A stretch of DNA of 64,000 bases, taken from positions 62,001 to 126,000 of the forward strand of contig NZ_RXLO01000004.1 of NCBI RefSeq assembly GCF_003958645.1, in the 5' to 3' direction. Below the pieces are notes generated by a model. The model was not told the origin of the DNA. It searched no databases and worked only from the letters and a program-made list of their open reading frames with translations. Below, in pieces: positions 26,021 through 34,658 of this stretch; the stretch's first letter is position 1; every line of letters begins with the position of its first letter. This stretch comes from Chitinophaga rhizosphaerae (lineage in GTDB: Bacteria; Bacteroidota; Bacteroidia; Chitinophagales; Chitinophagaceae). Both the position numbers and the translations under genes were made by a program.

Positions 26021-26688
26021 CGAAACAGGTTACCATACTCAAACGGAATAGTCTGGCAGACGATGTCGCCGCCGGGTTGCAGGACATGATCACCGGCGGC
26101 ACCTACGCCGTGGGCGACCGCCTGCCTTCAGAACCGGAGCTCATGCTGCTGTTCGGTGTGGGCCGCAGCTCGGTCCGCGAAGCGGTACGGCTCCTGGTGA
26201 ACGCGGGCATGCTGCGGGTGCAGCAGGGCCAGGGTACGTTCGTGACTTCCAGCCAGCCGCTGACCGGCCCCCTCGGCCGGAAGCTCCACACGGCAGATTA
26301 CCAGGAGCTCAACGAAGTACGCCTCCTCCTCGAAGTGAAGATCGCCGAGAAAGCGGCGCTCCACCGCACCCGCGAAGACCTCGCCCGGATGAAGACTTTC
26401 CTCCGCGCCCGCGAAAAATTCGCCAAAGCCGGTAATGTGGACGCCACCATGCAGGCCGACGTACATTTTCATACGAGCATCGCCGTGGCGTCGAAGAACA
26501 GCATCATGCTCGAACTGTACCAGACCATCGCCACGCACATGCTGCAGTCTTTCAAAGACCGCCATAAAGACACGGGCGATTTCGAGCTGACCCAGTACAT
26601 GCACAAAGCCCTGCTCGACGCGATCGCCGATCAGGATGCAGAACAGGCGCTGGTTTGGGCCACGCGCATCAGCACACACAGCCGTTGA
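26017..26688 (+). CDS. FadR-subfamily GntR regulator (FCD domain)
   Basis: The start is the ATG at 26017 (223 residues). The 73 residues upstream in the open frame are not coding-like. The N-terminal winged helix (about 10-79) has AVGDRLPSEPELMLLFGVGRSS and GMLRVQQGQGTFV. The C-terminal FCD ligand-binding domain (about 90-223) has VHFHTSIAVAS and a later histidine (HKALLDAI) as expected metal or ligand contacts. It precedes an Fsr-type exporter by 42 bp and probably represses it and itself through the shared palindrome. Confidence 0.9.
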   Translation: MTKQVTILKRNSLADDVAAGLQDMITGGTYAVGDRLPSEPELMLLFGVGRSSVREAVRLLVNAGMLRVQQGQGTFVTSSQPLTGPLGRKLHTADYQELNEVRLLLEVKIAEKAALHRTREDLARMKTFLRAREKFAKAGNVDATMQADVHFHTSIAVASKNSIMLELYQTIATHMLQSFKDRHKDTGDFELTQYMHKALLDAIADQDAEQALVWATRISTHSR

Positions 26689-26711
26689 AACCATTCTTTA
26701 CACTATAAACA

Positions 26712-26724
26712 TCAGATGATCTGA
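26712..26724. promoter_or_regulatory. Candidate GntR/FadR operator (copy 2)
   Basis: TCAGATGATCTGA is a perfect inverted repeat (TCAGAT, one base, ATCTGA). It lies 6 bp before the MFS start codon and matches the site in front of the regulator. Confidence 0.6.
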
Positions 26725-26730
26725 CAATCA

Positions 26731-27960
26731 ATGGAAACTACGCTTGAAACGGAAGACCGGCAGGCACAGGCCCGGCAACTGGCGGAGAAGACCACATTCT
26801 CCGTCCTCATCGCCCTGAGCTTCACACATCTGCTGAACGACACCATTCAATCCCTCATCCCCGCGATCTATCCGCTGGTGAAGGATTCCCTCCATCTCAG
26901 TTTTTCACAGGTAGGCCTGATTACGCTTACCTTCCAGTTGTCTGCCTCCATCCTGCAGCCGCTCGTTGGTTTATATACCGACAAGCGCCCGCAGCCCTAT
27001 TCCCTCGCTATCGGCATGGGCTTCACGCTGATCGGGCTGTTATGCCTGGCCATGGCGCATTCCTTCCCCATCGTGCTCGTATCGGTGGCGCTGGTGGGCG
27101 TGGGGTCCGCCGTTTTCCACCCCGAAGCGTCGAGGCTGGCATACATGGCATCCGGCGGGCGCCACGGCATGGCGCAATCGCTGTTCCAGGTGGGCGGCAA
27201 CACGGGCAGTTCCCTCGGCCCCCTGCTCGCCGCGGCCATCATCGTGCCATTCGGGCAACCGAGCGTGGCGTGGTTCTCCCTCATCGCCCTGCTGGCCATT
27301 TTCGTCATGCTCCGCATCAGCAAATGGTACCTCGGCAATACCGACCGCATCCAACCGAAAAAGAAATCCGGTCACCACGCGGCGGTCCAACTGTCGAAAG
27401 GGAAAGTGGCGTTCGCGCTGTTCATCCTGCTGCTGCTCATTTTCTCGAAATACTTCTACATGGCGAGCCTCACCAGCTATTACACGTTCTACCTCATCGG
27501 GAAGTTCAACGTATCGGTACAGCATTCGCAGATCTACCTGTTCGTGTTCCTCTTCGCCATCGCCGCAGGCACGTTCATCGGCGGCCCCATCGGCGACCGC
27601 ATCGGCCGCAAATACGTGATCTGGATATCCATCCTCGGCGTGGCGCCCTTCGCGCTGCTGATGCCGCACGCCAATCTCTTCTGGACCGTGATCCTCAGTG
27701 TGTTCATCGGCGTGATCCTCTCTTCCGCCTTCTCCGCCATCCTCGTATATGCGCAGGAGCTGGTGCCGGGAAAAGTGGGCATGATCGCCGGACTGTTCTT
27801 CGGGTTCGCGTTCGGCATGGCCGGCGTAGGTTCCGCGCTCCTCGGCGAACTGGCAGACCGTACCAGCATATATTATGTTTACGAAGTTTGCGCCTATCTG
27901 CCGCTCATAGGCCTGCTCACGGGCTTCCTGCCCAATATCGAAGGCAGCCGCAAAAAATAA
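26731..27960 (+). CDS. fsr: Fosmidomycin-resistance-like (Fsr) MFS exporter
   Basis: This 409-residue protein has about 12 hydrophobic segments. LSFTHLLNDTIQSLIPAIYP near the N-terminus, GVGSAVFHPEASRLAYMASG and SLFQVGGNTGSSLGPLLAA are characteristic of the Fsr/MFS-3 group. The second half carries PIGDRIGRKYVIWISILG. It should export a small toxic compound by proton antiport. The substrate is inferred from family, not proven. It is under the GntR gene and ends in a strong terminator. Confidence 0.88.
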   Translation: METTLETEDRQAQARQLAEKTTFSVLIALSFTHLLNDTIQSLIPAIYPLVKDSLHLSFSQVGLITLTFQLSASILQPLVGLYTDKRPQPYSLAIGMGFTLIGLLCLAMAHSFPIVLVSVALVGVGSAVFHPEASRLAYMASGGRHGMAQSLFQVGGNTGSSLGPLLAAAIIVPFGQPSVAWFSLIALLAIFVMLRISKWYLGNTDRIQPKKKSGHHAAVQLSKGKVAFALFILLLLIFSKYFYMASLTSYYTFYLIGKFNVSVQHSQIYLFVFLFAIAAGTFIGGPIGDRIGRKYVIWISILGVAPFALLMPHANLFWTVILSVFIGVILSSAFSAILVYAQELVPGKVGMIAGLFFGFAFGMAGVGSALLGELADRTSIYYVYEVCAYLPLIGLLTGFLPNIEGSRKK

Positions 27961-27982
27961 CGCATCCATCGTCCGTTAACCA

Positions 27983-28013
27983 AAAAAGGATGACCGATGT
28001 GGTCATCCTTTTT
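27983..28013 (+). terminator. Intrinsic terminator of the GntR/MFS operon
   Basis: A 13-bp stem (AAAAAGGATGACC and its complement) with a 5-base loop is followed by T-rich sequence. Confidence 0.85.
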
Positions 28014-28109
28014 CTTTGCACGGATTTGTAAAGTCAGTACGGTTGTGCTACGGTTCCAGTACGGAATCTCTCTAAAGCTATACTACAGCCCTACTGTACG
28101 GGCATCCCG

Positions 28110-28832
28110 TCACAACCTTACATACGTGGCCACCTGGATGACGTTGTTATTGACAAAACTGGTGTTCTGACCGTTAAAACGCATCGTGTAGTGATGCAGG
28201 TACCCCGCTTCCAGGTCGAATTTCGGGCTGAAGCGATACCCGATGGCGCCGTATGCCCGGTTCTGGTCGAACGCGTGGCTGTTGGCGTACTTCGTGTTGG
28301 CGAAGTTGATGAAGATCTCGTTCTGCAGGGCACCGAACATCCCCTTTCTGAAACCGGCCTGTCCGCTGAAAGGCAGCAGTCCGCGCACAAAATACCGCAC
28401 CCGGTGGGAAACGTTGGTTTCCACCTTTTCGGGTTGCCCGGTAAACGCCCGTACCGTAGGGATGAAGCGTTGCTCCGCCCTGAAACGGTGTTGCAACGGC
28501 ATAAATCCGCCCACGGTGTGGTTGACGATGAACTGCTCCCAGATGCGGTGCTCGGCGAAAAGATCGCCCAGCGTCCGGTTTTCGATGAGGGCATAGCCGG
28601 CGGTGAGGATCATGTTCCTGCGTACATGATAGTTGATGCCCGGCCGCAGGATGAACGTTTGCAACATTTCCCATTCGTCGGAACTGCGGAGCTGCCCGTC
28701 GAAATGGATGCTGAACTTCGTGTCCGGGACGCGGAAGGTCGAGAAATTGGCGAACCAGCCGCTGAATTGGCTTTGTGCCACGACGGAGGCGCTTTGGATG
28801 AGGAGCGCACATAATAAAAGTGATCTGATCAT
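28110..28832 (-). CDS. DUF2490-family outer-membrane-like protein
   Basis: The start at 28832 gives 240 residues beginning with a signal peptide (MIRSLLLCALLIQSASVVAQ). The rest is alternating beta-strand-like, with repeated RxE and aromatic residues, and ends QVATYVRL with a C-terminal hydrophobic residue. It fits DUF2490, a predicted beta-barrel family of unknown function. It is monocistronic and divergent from the YheT-like gene. Confidence 0.8.
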   Translation of the reverse strand: MIRSLLLCALLIQSASVVAQSQFSGWFANFSTFRVPDTKFSIHFDGQLRSSDEWEMLQTFILRPGINYHVRRNMILTAGYALIENRTLGDLFAEHRIWEQFIVNHTVGGFMPLQHRFRAEQRFIPTVRAFTGQPEKVETNVSHRVRYFVRGLLPFSGQAGFRKGMFGALQNEIFINFANTKYANSHAFDQNRAYGAIGYRFSPKFDLEAGYLHHYTMRFNGQNTSFVNNNVIQVATYVRL

Positions 28833-28927
28833 ATATTCAAAAATAGCACATGATCGCCCGGCCACCAACCCTGCAACGGCCGTTTGTCCAGTAAATCCTA
28901 CCTTTACCGTATTAAATTTTCAAGCAT

Positions 28928-29887
28928 ATGCCGGTTCTGCCCTCTACAGATTACACCGCCCCTTTCCTGCTGAGCAACCGGCATGTGCTCACCGTGTTCC
29001 CTACGCTTTTCCGCCGCATCCCGCCCGCCGATTATGTACGGGAGCGCATCACCACGCCCGACAACGATTTCCTCGACCTCGATTTCAGCCGGAAGGGCAG
29101 CCGCAGCGCGGTACTCATTCTCCATGGCCTGGAGGGCGATTCCCGTCGGCAATACGTGACGGGAATGGTGCATATCTTCAACGAAAGCGGGTTCGATACA
29201 GTGTCGATGAACTTCCGCGGGTGCAGCGGCGAATCCAATAAAGCCCTCCGCTTTTATCATAGCGGCGAAACCGGCGATCTCCAGACCGTGATCGACCACA
29301 TCGCCCCGCAGTACGACCACATCCATCTCATCGGCTTTTCTTTGGGCGGGAACGTGACGTTGAAGTACCTCGGCGAGCGCGGCTCCTCCGTCCACCCGCA
29401 AATCCGCTCCGCCGTGGCCATTTCCGTTCCGGTAGATTTGCTGGACAGCTCCAACGAGCTGGAAAAACGCCAGAACAGCATTTACCGCATGCGGTTCATC
29501 CGCTCCCTCGGCGAAAAACTCGCCGAAAAAGCGAAAGCGTACCCAAACGATATTTCCCTGGAAGGCTTCTCCGCCATCCGCAATTTCCGCGAGTTCGACG
29601 ACCGCTATACCGCGCCGTTACATGGTTTCAAAAACGCGGAGCATTACTGGCGCCTGTCCAGCTCCATTTTTTACCTCTCCGGCATCACCATTCCCACACT
29701 CCTCATCAACGCCCTCGACGATCCTTTCCTCGGGCAGGGCTCCTATCCGTTCAGCGCCGCATCCACCAACCGGAATTTCCACCTCGAAACCCCTGAATCG
29801 GGCGGCCACGTGGGGTTCGTGACGTTTTCCGATAAATATTACTGGTCGGAGAAACGGGCCTGGCAATTCATCGACCAGCATCGTTAA
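28928..29887 (+). CDS. YheT-family alpha/beta hydrolase
   Basis: This 319-residue protein has HGLEGDSRRQYV at the oxyanion region and the nucleophile motif GFSLGG (S138). A late aspartate (NALDDPF) and a histidine in GGHVGF complete the catalytic triad. The family (AB_hydrolase_1, YheT) is widespread and its substrate is unknown. It lacks a signal peptide, so it is cytoplasmic. Confidence 0.88.
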   Translation: MPVLPSTDYTAPFLLSNRHVLTVFPTLFRRIPPADYVRERITTPDNDFLDLDFSRKGSRSAVLILHGLEGDSRRQYVTGMVHIFNESGFDTVSMNFRGCSGESNKALRFYHSGETGDLQTVIDHIAPQYDHIHLIGFSLGGNVTLKYLGERGSSVHPQIRSAVAISVPVDLLDSSNELEKRQNSIYRMRFIRSLGEKLAEKAKAYPNDISLEGFSAIRNFREFDDRYTAPLHGFKNAEHYWRLSSSIFYLSGITIPTLLINALDDPFLGQGSYPFSAASTNRNFHLETPESGGHVGFVTFSDKYYWSEKRAWQFIDQHR

Positions 29888-29923
29888 CACACGCAGAACC
29901 GAAGTATTCAGTAGATTTATGGT

Positions 29924-30823
29924 ATGGAAAGATTGCAGTCGCTCGAAGAATTCTACCGCGCCAAGCAAATTCCCGTTCCGGAAGGGATGAACCGGGAACT
30001 GGGGCATTTCAACGTATTCAACTCATCCGATTACCTCAGCCCGGAAACGCCATTGCCCTACAGCCGGAAGGATTTTTATAAAGTGGCGTTCGTCAGCGGC
30101 CGTAGCCGGTACTTTTTCGCCGACAAGATCATGGAAGTGGAGGAGTTCGGCCTGTTTTTCGCCAACCCGCAGGTGCCCTACCAATGTGATCATCTCAGCG
30201 ATGGCCAGGCGGGCTTTTTCTGCATTTTCAACGACGCTTTTTTCCACGGTCACTCCGCCATGAAACTGACCGATTTCCCGCTTTTCCGACCCGGCGGCAA
30301 CCCGCTCATCTGTTTGCCCGACGCGCAGGTGCAGCTCGTCATCGACCTGTTCCGCAAAATGATCGAAGAGCTGCATTCCGACTACGCTTTCAAGCACGAT
30401 CTCCTGCGCAATTATACCATGGAGCTCATCCACATGGGCATGAAACTGCAGCCTGCGCAGGTGGCTGCTTCGCAGACCAACGCCTCGTCGCGGATATCGT
30501 CCCTGTTCGCCGATTTGCTGGAGCGCCAGTTCCCCATCGAATCTCCCCGGCAGCAGGTGAACCTGCGCACGGCGTTCGATTTCGCCACGCAACTGAGCAT
30601 TCACGTGAACCATCTCAACAAGGCGTTGAAAGACGCCACGGGTAAATCCACCTCCGACCACATCGCCGACCGGCTGCTACAGGAAGCGAAGGCGCTCCTG
30701 CGGCACACCGATTGGAATGTGTCTGAGATCGGCTACAGTCTTGGTTTCCAGGAGCCGGCCCATTTCAATAATTTCTTCAAGAAAAAAACGCAGGTTACGC
30801 CCCGCTCTTTCCGCACCGCCTGA
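29924..30823 (+). CDS. AraC-family transcriptional regulator
   Basis: This 299-residue protein has an N-terminal cupin-like sensing domain (about 30-160) and a C-terminal double HTH (about 200-299, IHVNHLNKALKDATGKST and NVSEIGYSLGFQEPAHFNNFFKK). The regulated gene is unclear. It may regulate its upstream hydrolase or the divergent set. Its stop codon sits in a perfect palindrome that also contains the stop codon of the converging gene. Confidence 0.9.
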   Translation: MERLQSLEEFYRAKQIPVPEGMNRELGHFNVFNSSDYLSPETPLPYSRKDFYKVAFVSGRSRYFFADKIMEVEEFGLFFANPQVPYQCDHLSDGQAGFFCIFNDAFFHGHSAMKLTDFPLFRPGGNPLICLPDAQVQLVIDLFRKMIEELHSDYAFKHDLLRNYTMELIHMGMKLQPAQVAASQTNASSRISSLFADLLERQFPIESPRQQVNLRTAFDFATQLSIHVNHLNKALKDATGKSTSDHIADRLLQEAKALLRHTDWNVSEIGYSLGFQEPAHFNNFFKKKTQVTPRSFRTA

Positions 30824-30831
30824 TCAGGCGG
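30816..30831. repeat. 16-bp perfect palindrome holding both stop codons
   Basis: CCGCCTGATCAGGCGG is a perfect palindrome. The TGA of the AraC gene (30821-30823) and the TGA of the minus-strand gene (reading 30826-30824) are its central bases, and the two coding regions abut without spacing. Confidence 0.55.
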
Positions 30832-32233
30832 GGTTCTTTCTCCAGATCGTGGTATCCGTCGCCAATACGGGCATGCGGTAGCCCCCGGTATCTACATCGA
30901 GGTCTGGCAAGGCTTTGCGCAGCTTTTCGATGCCTGCGGCCGAAACGCCCGTTCCGAACAGGAACAGCTCGCGGAGGTTCGCCTGTTTCTGCAGGAACTC
31001 CAGGCCTTTGTCGGTAACCTTCGTATTGTTGAGATTGAGGTATTTGAGTTGTTTGGCGGTGGCGAGATATTGCAGCCCCTGGTCCGTAACGCCCGTATTC
31101 TCCAGCTGGAGCCGCGTGAGCACGGGCAGCCCGGCGATGATCTGCAGGGCGCTGTCGCCCGTGGCCGTGCCACCCAGGTTCAGCCAAACGAGTTGTTTGC
31201 CGATGGGTTCCAGCAATTTCGCATCGGCGTTGCCGAACTTTTCCGCGTTGATGGCCGTTACCATCACATATCCGTTATCCGCCGCTACGGGCATCACCTT
31301 CAGGCCTGTTTGCACGAGGGCCTGCACGGCCTGCTCGCCAGGTTTGCCGGTTTGCGTGAGCGGCATGTAGGGATGGAGGCCGTCGCCGGAGGGTTTCATG
31401 CCTTCGAAAACGAGCTGGATGCGCGGGGTTTTATGCAGCTCTTTCACGGTAATGGAATCGGGAGCGCCCTGTAATATCCACCAGTAAAGGATTTCAAGGT
31501 CCTGCGGCGTGAGTTGCGGTTTGCCTTTGGGTGGCATCCGGTGATCGTCGGACTCGGGCAGGACGAGGCGTTTGTAAAGCTCACTCATTTCGGGGATACT
31601 GTCTTTCAGCACCGGCCCGTTTTCGCCGCCCTTACGGATATTCGCCATACCATCGAGCCGCAGGCCGCCTTTCAGTTTCTGCTCGTTATGGCAGGAATAG
31701 CATTTGGTTTCGAGGATAGGCTGAACGAGCTGTTCGTATACCTTGGCGTCGTCGATATTCTTGAAAGCCGCGGCAGTGGGGGCTTTCTTGCCTCCGAAAG
31801 GCCATGCGGCCGTGAGGTAATCTTCGCCATGGGTGAGGTTGCCGCCGTAATGCCCGGCTACAGACAGCGCCACGATCATGGCGGCGGAAACCGGCAGCCA
31901 GGACTTGCGGAACAGGTTGTATTTACGGAACACGCACAGCAGGATGGAAATCACCGCCACGGCGATGCCCATCCACATATGGAGGTTGAGCGCGGCTTCG
32001 TCGTACCCGCCGGACAGCGACAGCAGATAACCCGCCACGCAAGCCGCCACGGCGGATATGGCGCCAAATACCATCGTCGGCAATACCGCTGCGCCGAGCA
32101 CGGCCAGCTGCCGGAAACGGCTCAGCCATTCGAGGAGGAAGGCCACGATCAGAATCCCGATCGGCAGATGGACAAGTAAGGGATGGAACCGGCCGATAAA
32201 CAGTCCCCATCCGGCCTGCAGGAAAATCGTCAT
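30824..32233 (-). CDS. Membrane protein with cytochrome c (PSCyt1-like) and leucine-rich repeats
   Basis: The start at 32233 gives 469 residues and an ATGA overlap with the upstream gene. Four hydrophobic segments (about 10-145) are followed by a haem motif (CYSCHN near residue 185), then the PSCyt1-like stretch GKPQLTPQDLEILYWWILQGAP. A C-terminal set of leucine-rich repeats (TRLQLENTGVTDQGLQYLATAK and similar, about 340-450) follows. This domain order is typical of proteins first noted in Planctomycetes. It is the last gene of a four-gene overlapping operon and probably anchors or receives electrons from the exported partners. The reaction is unknown. Confidence 0.85.
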   Translation of the reverse strand: MTIFLQAGWGLFIGRFHPLLVHLPIGILIVAFLLEWLSRFRQLAVLGAAVLPTMVFGAISAVAACVAGYLLSLSGGYDEAALNLHMWMGIAVAVISILLCVFRKYNLFRKSWLPVSAAMIVALSVAGHYGGNLTHGEDYLTAAWPFGGKKAPTAAAFKNIDDAKVYEQLVQPILETKCYSCHNEQKLKGGLRLDGMANIRKGGENGPVLKDSIPEMSELYKRLVLPESDDHRMPPKGKPQLTPQDLEILYWWILQGAPDSITVKELHKTPRIQLVFEGMKPSGDGLHPYMPLTQTGKPGEQAVQALVQTGLKVMPVAADNGYVMVTAINAEKFGNADAKLLEPIGKQLVWLNLGGTATGDSALQIIAGLPVLTRLQLENTGVTDQGLQYLATAKQLKYLNLNNTKVTDKGLEFLQKQANLRELFLFGTGVSAAGIEKLRKALPDLDVDTGGYRMPVLATDTTIWRKNPA

Positions 32234-33159
32234 GCGCCGTAACGTGCTTTTAAAAGATCTTTCATATGTACATTGATGGCCCATTGGTCGGCCAGGGGTT
32301 GGCGGGTATAGGGAAGCGTGGGCATGTAATCCGCCGGACCGAATTCCGTGAGCACGGTCATCACTTCGCCTTTGGCGCGTTTCATTTTCGCCACTTCATC
32401 CCACCACGCGAAATGCGCTTTTACTGCGTGTTCCCATTCCGGCGCGCGGGGATCATTGACCTGCGGGCCTTCCGGATGGCCGATGCGCGCGTGGATGTGC
32501 CCGACGCGCTGCAGGGCGAGGGCCACGGTTTCGGCCTGGTCTCCCAGGAACGATTCGTGCACGTTGCACCAGTGAGAAATATCGAGGGTGAGGCGGAGAT
32601 CGGGTTTGGTTTCGATGAAACGGCGGCAGATGTGCGCGGCGAACATCATGCGGGCGCGGTGCGTTTCGTGGTAGATCGGGACGCCGGAGGATTTGGATAC
32701 TTTCGTCGTGATGTCGATCAGTTTCCCGTTCTGTTCTTCCGAATAATAATCCCTGCCGGAATGGCAATTCACGTACAGCGGTTTCTTGCGATTGTTACCG
32801 GTAGCCGCCAGCAGCGTGGCTTCGAACGATTTGGCGTGGGCGTTGAACTCGTTGCTTCCGCCAGATGCCAGGAACCCCACTTCCATTCCGTACTTTTCCA
32901 CCGCATCAAAAATTTCGTTTTGCGCTTCCGCCGATCCGGGCCACCATACTTCGATCCCGTCGTACCCGGCTTCTTTGGCTTTTTTACAAAGTGCGTCGCG
33001 GTTGCCGGGGAACCCCCAGTCCGTAGCCAGCACTACCAGTTTGAAACCCGCTTTGGCGGCGGGCATGGCCGCCACGGCCGGGAGCTGCGACAATAAAGCG
33101 CCGCCGCCCAGGGCTGCGGTGCGTTGGAGAAAATTCCTCCGGTTGATATTTTGCTTCAT
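32230..33159 (-). CDS. Exported sugar-phosphate isomerase/epimerase-like TIM barrel
   Basis: This 309-residue protein has a Tat-type signal (NRRNFLQRTAALGGGALLSQL). The AP-endonuclease-2/xylose-isomerase-like barrel follows, with YDGIEVWWPGSAEAQNEIFD, CHSGRDYYSE, YHETHRARM, LTLDISHWCNVHESFL and HIHARIGHPEGP. Metal-binding histidine/glutamate/aspartate residues are visible. It overlaps its downstream neighbour by 4 bp and lies 5 bp from the DUF1501 gene. It probably rearranges a sugar-like substrate in the periplasm. Confidence 0.88.
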   Translation of the reverse strand: MKQNINRRNFLQRTAALGGGALLSQLPAVAAMPAAKAGFKLVVLATDWGFPGNRDALCKKAKEAGYDGIEVWWPGSAEAQNEIFDAVEKYGMEVGFLASGGSNEFNAHAKSFEATLLAATGNNRKKPLYVNCHSGRDYYSEEQNGKLIDITTKVSKSSGVPIYHETHRARMMFAAHICRRFIETKPDLRLTLDISHWCNVHESFLGDQAETVALALQRVGHIHARIGHPEGPQVNDPRAPEWEHAVKAHFAWWDEVAKMKRAKGEVMTVLTEFGPADYMPTLPYTRQPLADQWAINVHMKDLLKARYGA

Positions 33160-33164
33160 TTGAA

Positions 33165-34658
33165 TTAACCTAAAATTTCGTTGATGGGGTTACCGAATAC
33201 GTCGGTGAGGCGGAACGGCCTGCCCTGGAACTGGTATGTCATTTTTTCGTGGTCGAAACCGAGCTGTTGCAAAATGGTGGCGTGGATGTCGTGAACGGAC
33301 ACCTGTCCTTTCACGGCGCTGAACCCGATCTCGTCGGTTTCTCCCCAGCTGCCGCCGCGCTTGATGCCGGCGCCGGCCATCCACATCGTGAACGCTTCCA
33401 CGTGATGATCGCGGCCCATGTAGGGCATTTCCTTTCCTTCGCGGTTTTCCTGCATGGGGGTGCGGCCGAATTCGCCTCCCCATACCACAAGGGTTTCATC
33501 GAGGAGGCCGCGTTGCTTCAGATCGAGCAGGAGCGCGCTGATGGGCTTGTCTATCTCCCGGCATTTATTGCGCATGCCGAAATTCACGGCCGTGCTTTCG
33601 TCGGTACCGTGGGCGTCCCATCCCCAATCGAACAACTGTACGAAACGGACGCCTTTTTCCACGAGCTTCCGGGCCAGCAGGCAATTGTTCGCGAACGATT
33701 CCTTGCCCGGCTCGGTGCCGTACAGTTCATGAATATATGCGGGTTCGGAATTGATATCCATCACACCGGGAACGGAGATCTGCATTTTGTACGCCAGTTC
33801 GTATTGCGAAATGCGCGACAGGATCTCCGGGTCCTGGAAGGTTTCATATTCCAAACGGTTCACTTCGTTGATGGCCTGGATGCCCTGGTACCGCAGGTCG
33901 CGGTTTATTCCTTCAGGGTCGGACAGGTACAGTACCGGCTCGCCTTTGGAACGGCATTGCACGCCCTGGTACACGGAAGGCAGAAACCCGCTTCCCCATA
34001 CGCTTTTACCCGCATCCGGCGTTTTGCCGCCCGACGTCAGTACCACGAATCCCGGCAGGTTGCTGTTTTCCGATCCCAGCCCCCAGGTTACCCAGGCGCC
34101 GGTGCTCGGCCTGCCGAGGCGCGCGCTGCCGGTGTGCATGAACAGCTGGGCGGGCCCGTGGTTGAACTGGTCCGTCTGCACCGCTTTCAAAAAGCTCATA
34201 TCGTCTACCCGCTCCGCGAGGTGCGGCATGAAGTCAGACACCCATGCGCGGCTTTCGCCATGTTGCTTGAACACCGCCTGCGGCCCCAGCATGCGCGGTA
34301 CGCCGCGGATGAACGCGAACTTCTTGCCTTCGAGGATGGATTGCGGGCATAATTGATTATGCAGTTTTTCGAGCTCCGGTTTGTAATCGAACATCTCCAG
34401 CTGCGAGGGCGCGCCGGCCATGTGCAGGTATATGACGCTTTTGGCGCGTGCCGGGAAATGCGGTGCGCGGGGCTCCAGCGGATTGAGGCTTTGCGTGGGG
34501 GCGGAAGACGAGCCCGAGAACAGGTTGCAGCCGCCCAGCATCGAAGCGAGGGCGGTACCGCCGAGGCCGGTCACGCAGTCTTGCAGGAAGTGCCTGCGGG
34601 AAAAAAACCGGGCGGCCCGGTCGTTGGCTTCATGTATGATTTTTTCTGCCATGATCAT
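33165..34658 (-). CDS. DUF1501 exported protein
   Basis: This 497-residue protein has a Tat-like leader (SRRHFLQDCVTGLGGTAL) with a cysteine in SMLGGC. The rest fits DUF1501: SVIYLHMAGAPSQLEMFDYKP, PHLAERVDDMSFLKAVQTD, NHGPAQLFMHTGSARLGRPS, VQLFDWGWDAHGTDES and GREFGRTPMQENREGK-like (GGEFGRTPMQENREGKEM). This has sulfatase/alkaline-phosphatase-like architecture, and its function is unknown. Its start overlaps the upstream gene by one base. Confidence 0.9.
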   Translation of the reverse strand: MIMAEKIIHEANDRAARFFSRRHFLQDCVTGLGGTALASMLGGCNLFSGSSSAPTQSLNPLEPRAPHFPARAKSVIYLHMAGAPSQLEMFDYKPELEKLHNQLCPQSILEGKKFAFIRGVPRMLGPQAVFKQHGESRAWVSDFMPHLAERVDDMSFLKAVQTDQFNHGPAQLFMHTGSARLGRPSTGAWVTWGLGSENSNLPGFVVLTSGGKTPDAGKSVWGSGFLPSVYQGVQCRSKGEPVLYLSDPEGINRDLRYQGIQAINEVNRLEYETFQDPEILSRISQYELAYKMQISVPGVMDINSEPAYIHELYGTEPGKESFANNCLLARKLVEKGVRFVQLFDWGWDAHGTDESTAVNFGMRNKCREIDKPISALLLDLKQRGLLDETLVVWGGEFGRTPMQENREGKEMPYMGRDHHVEAFTMWMAGAGIKRGGSWGETDEIGFSAVKGQVSVHDIHATILQQLGFDHEKMTYQFQGRPFRLTDVFGNPINEILG

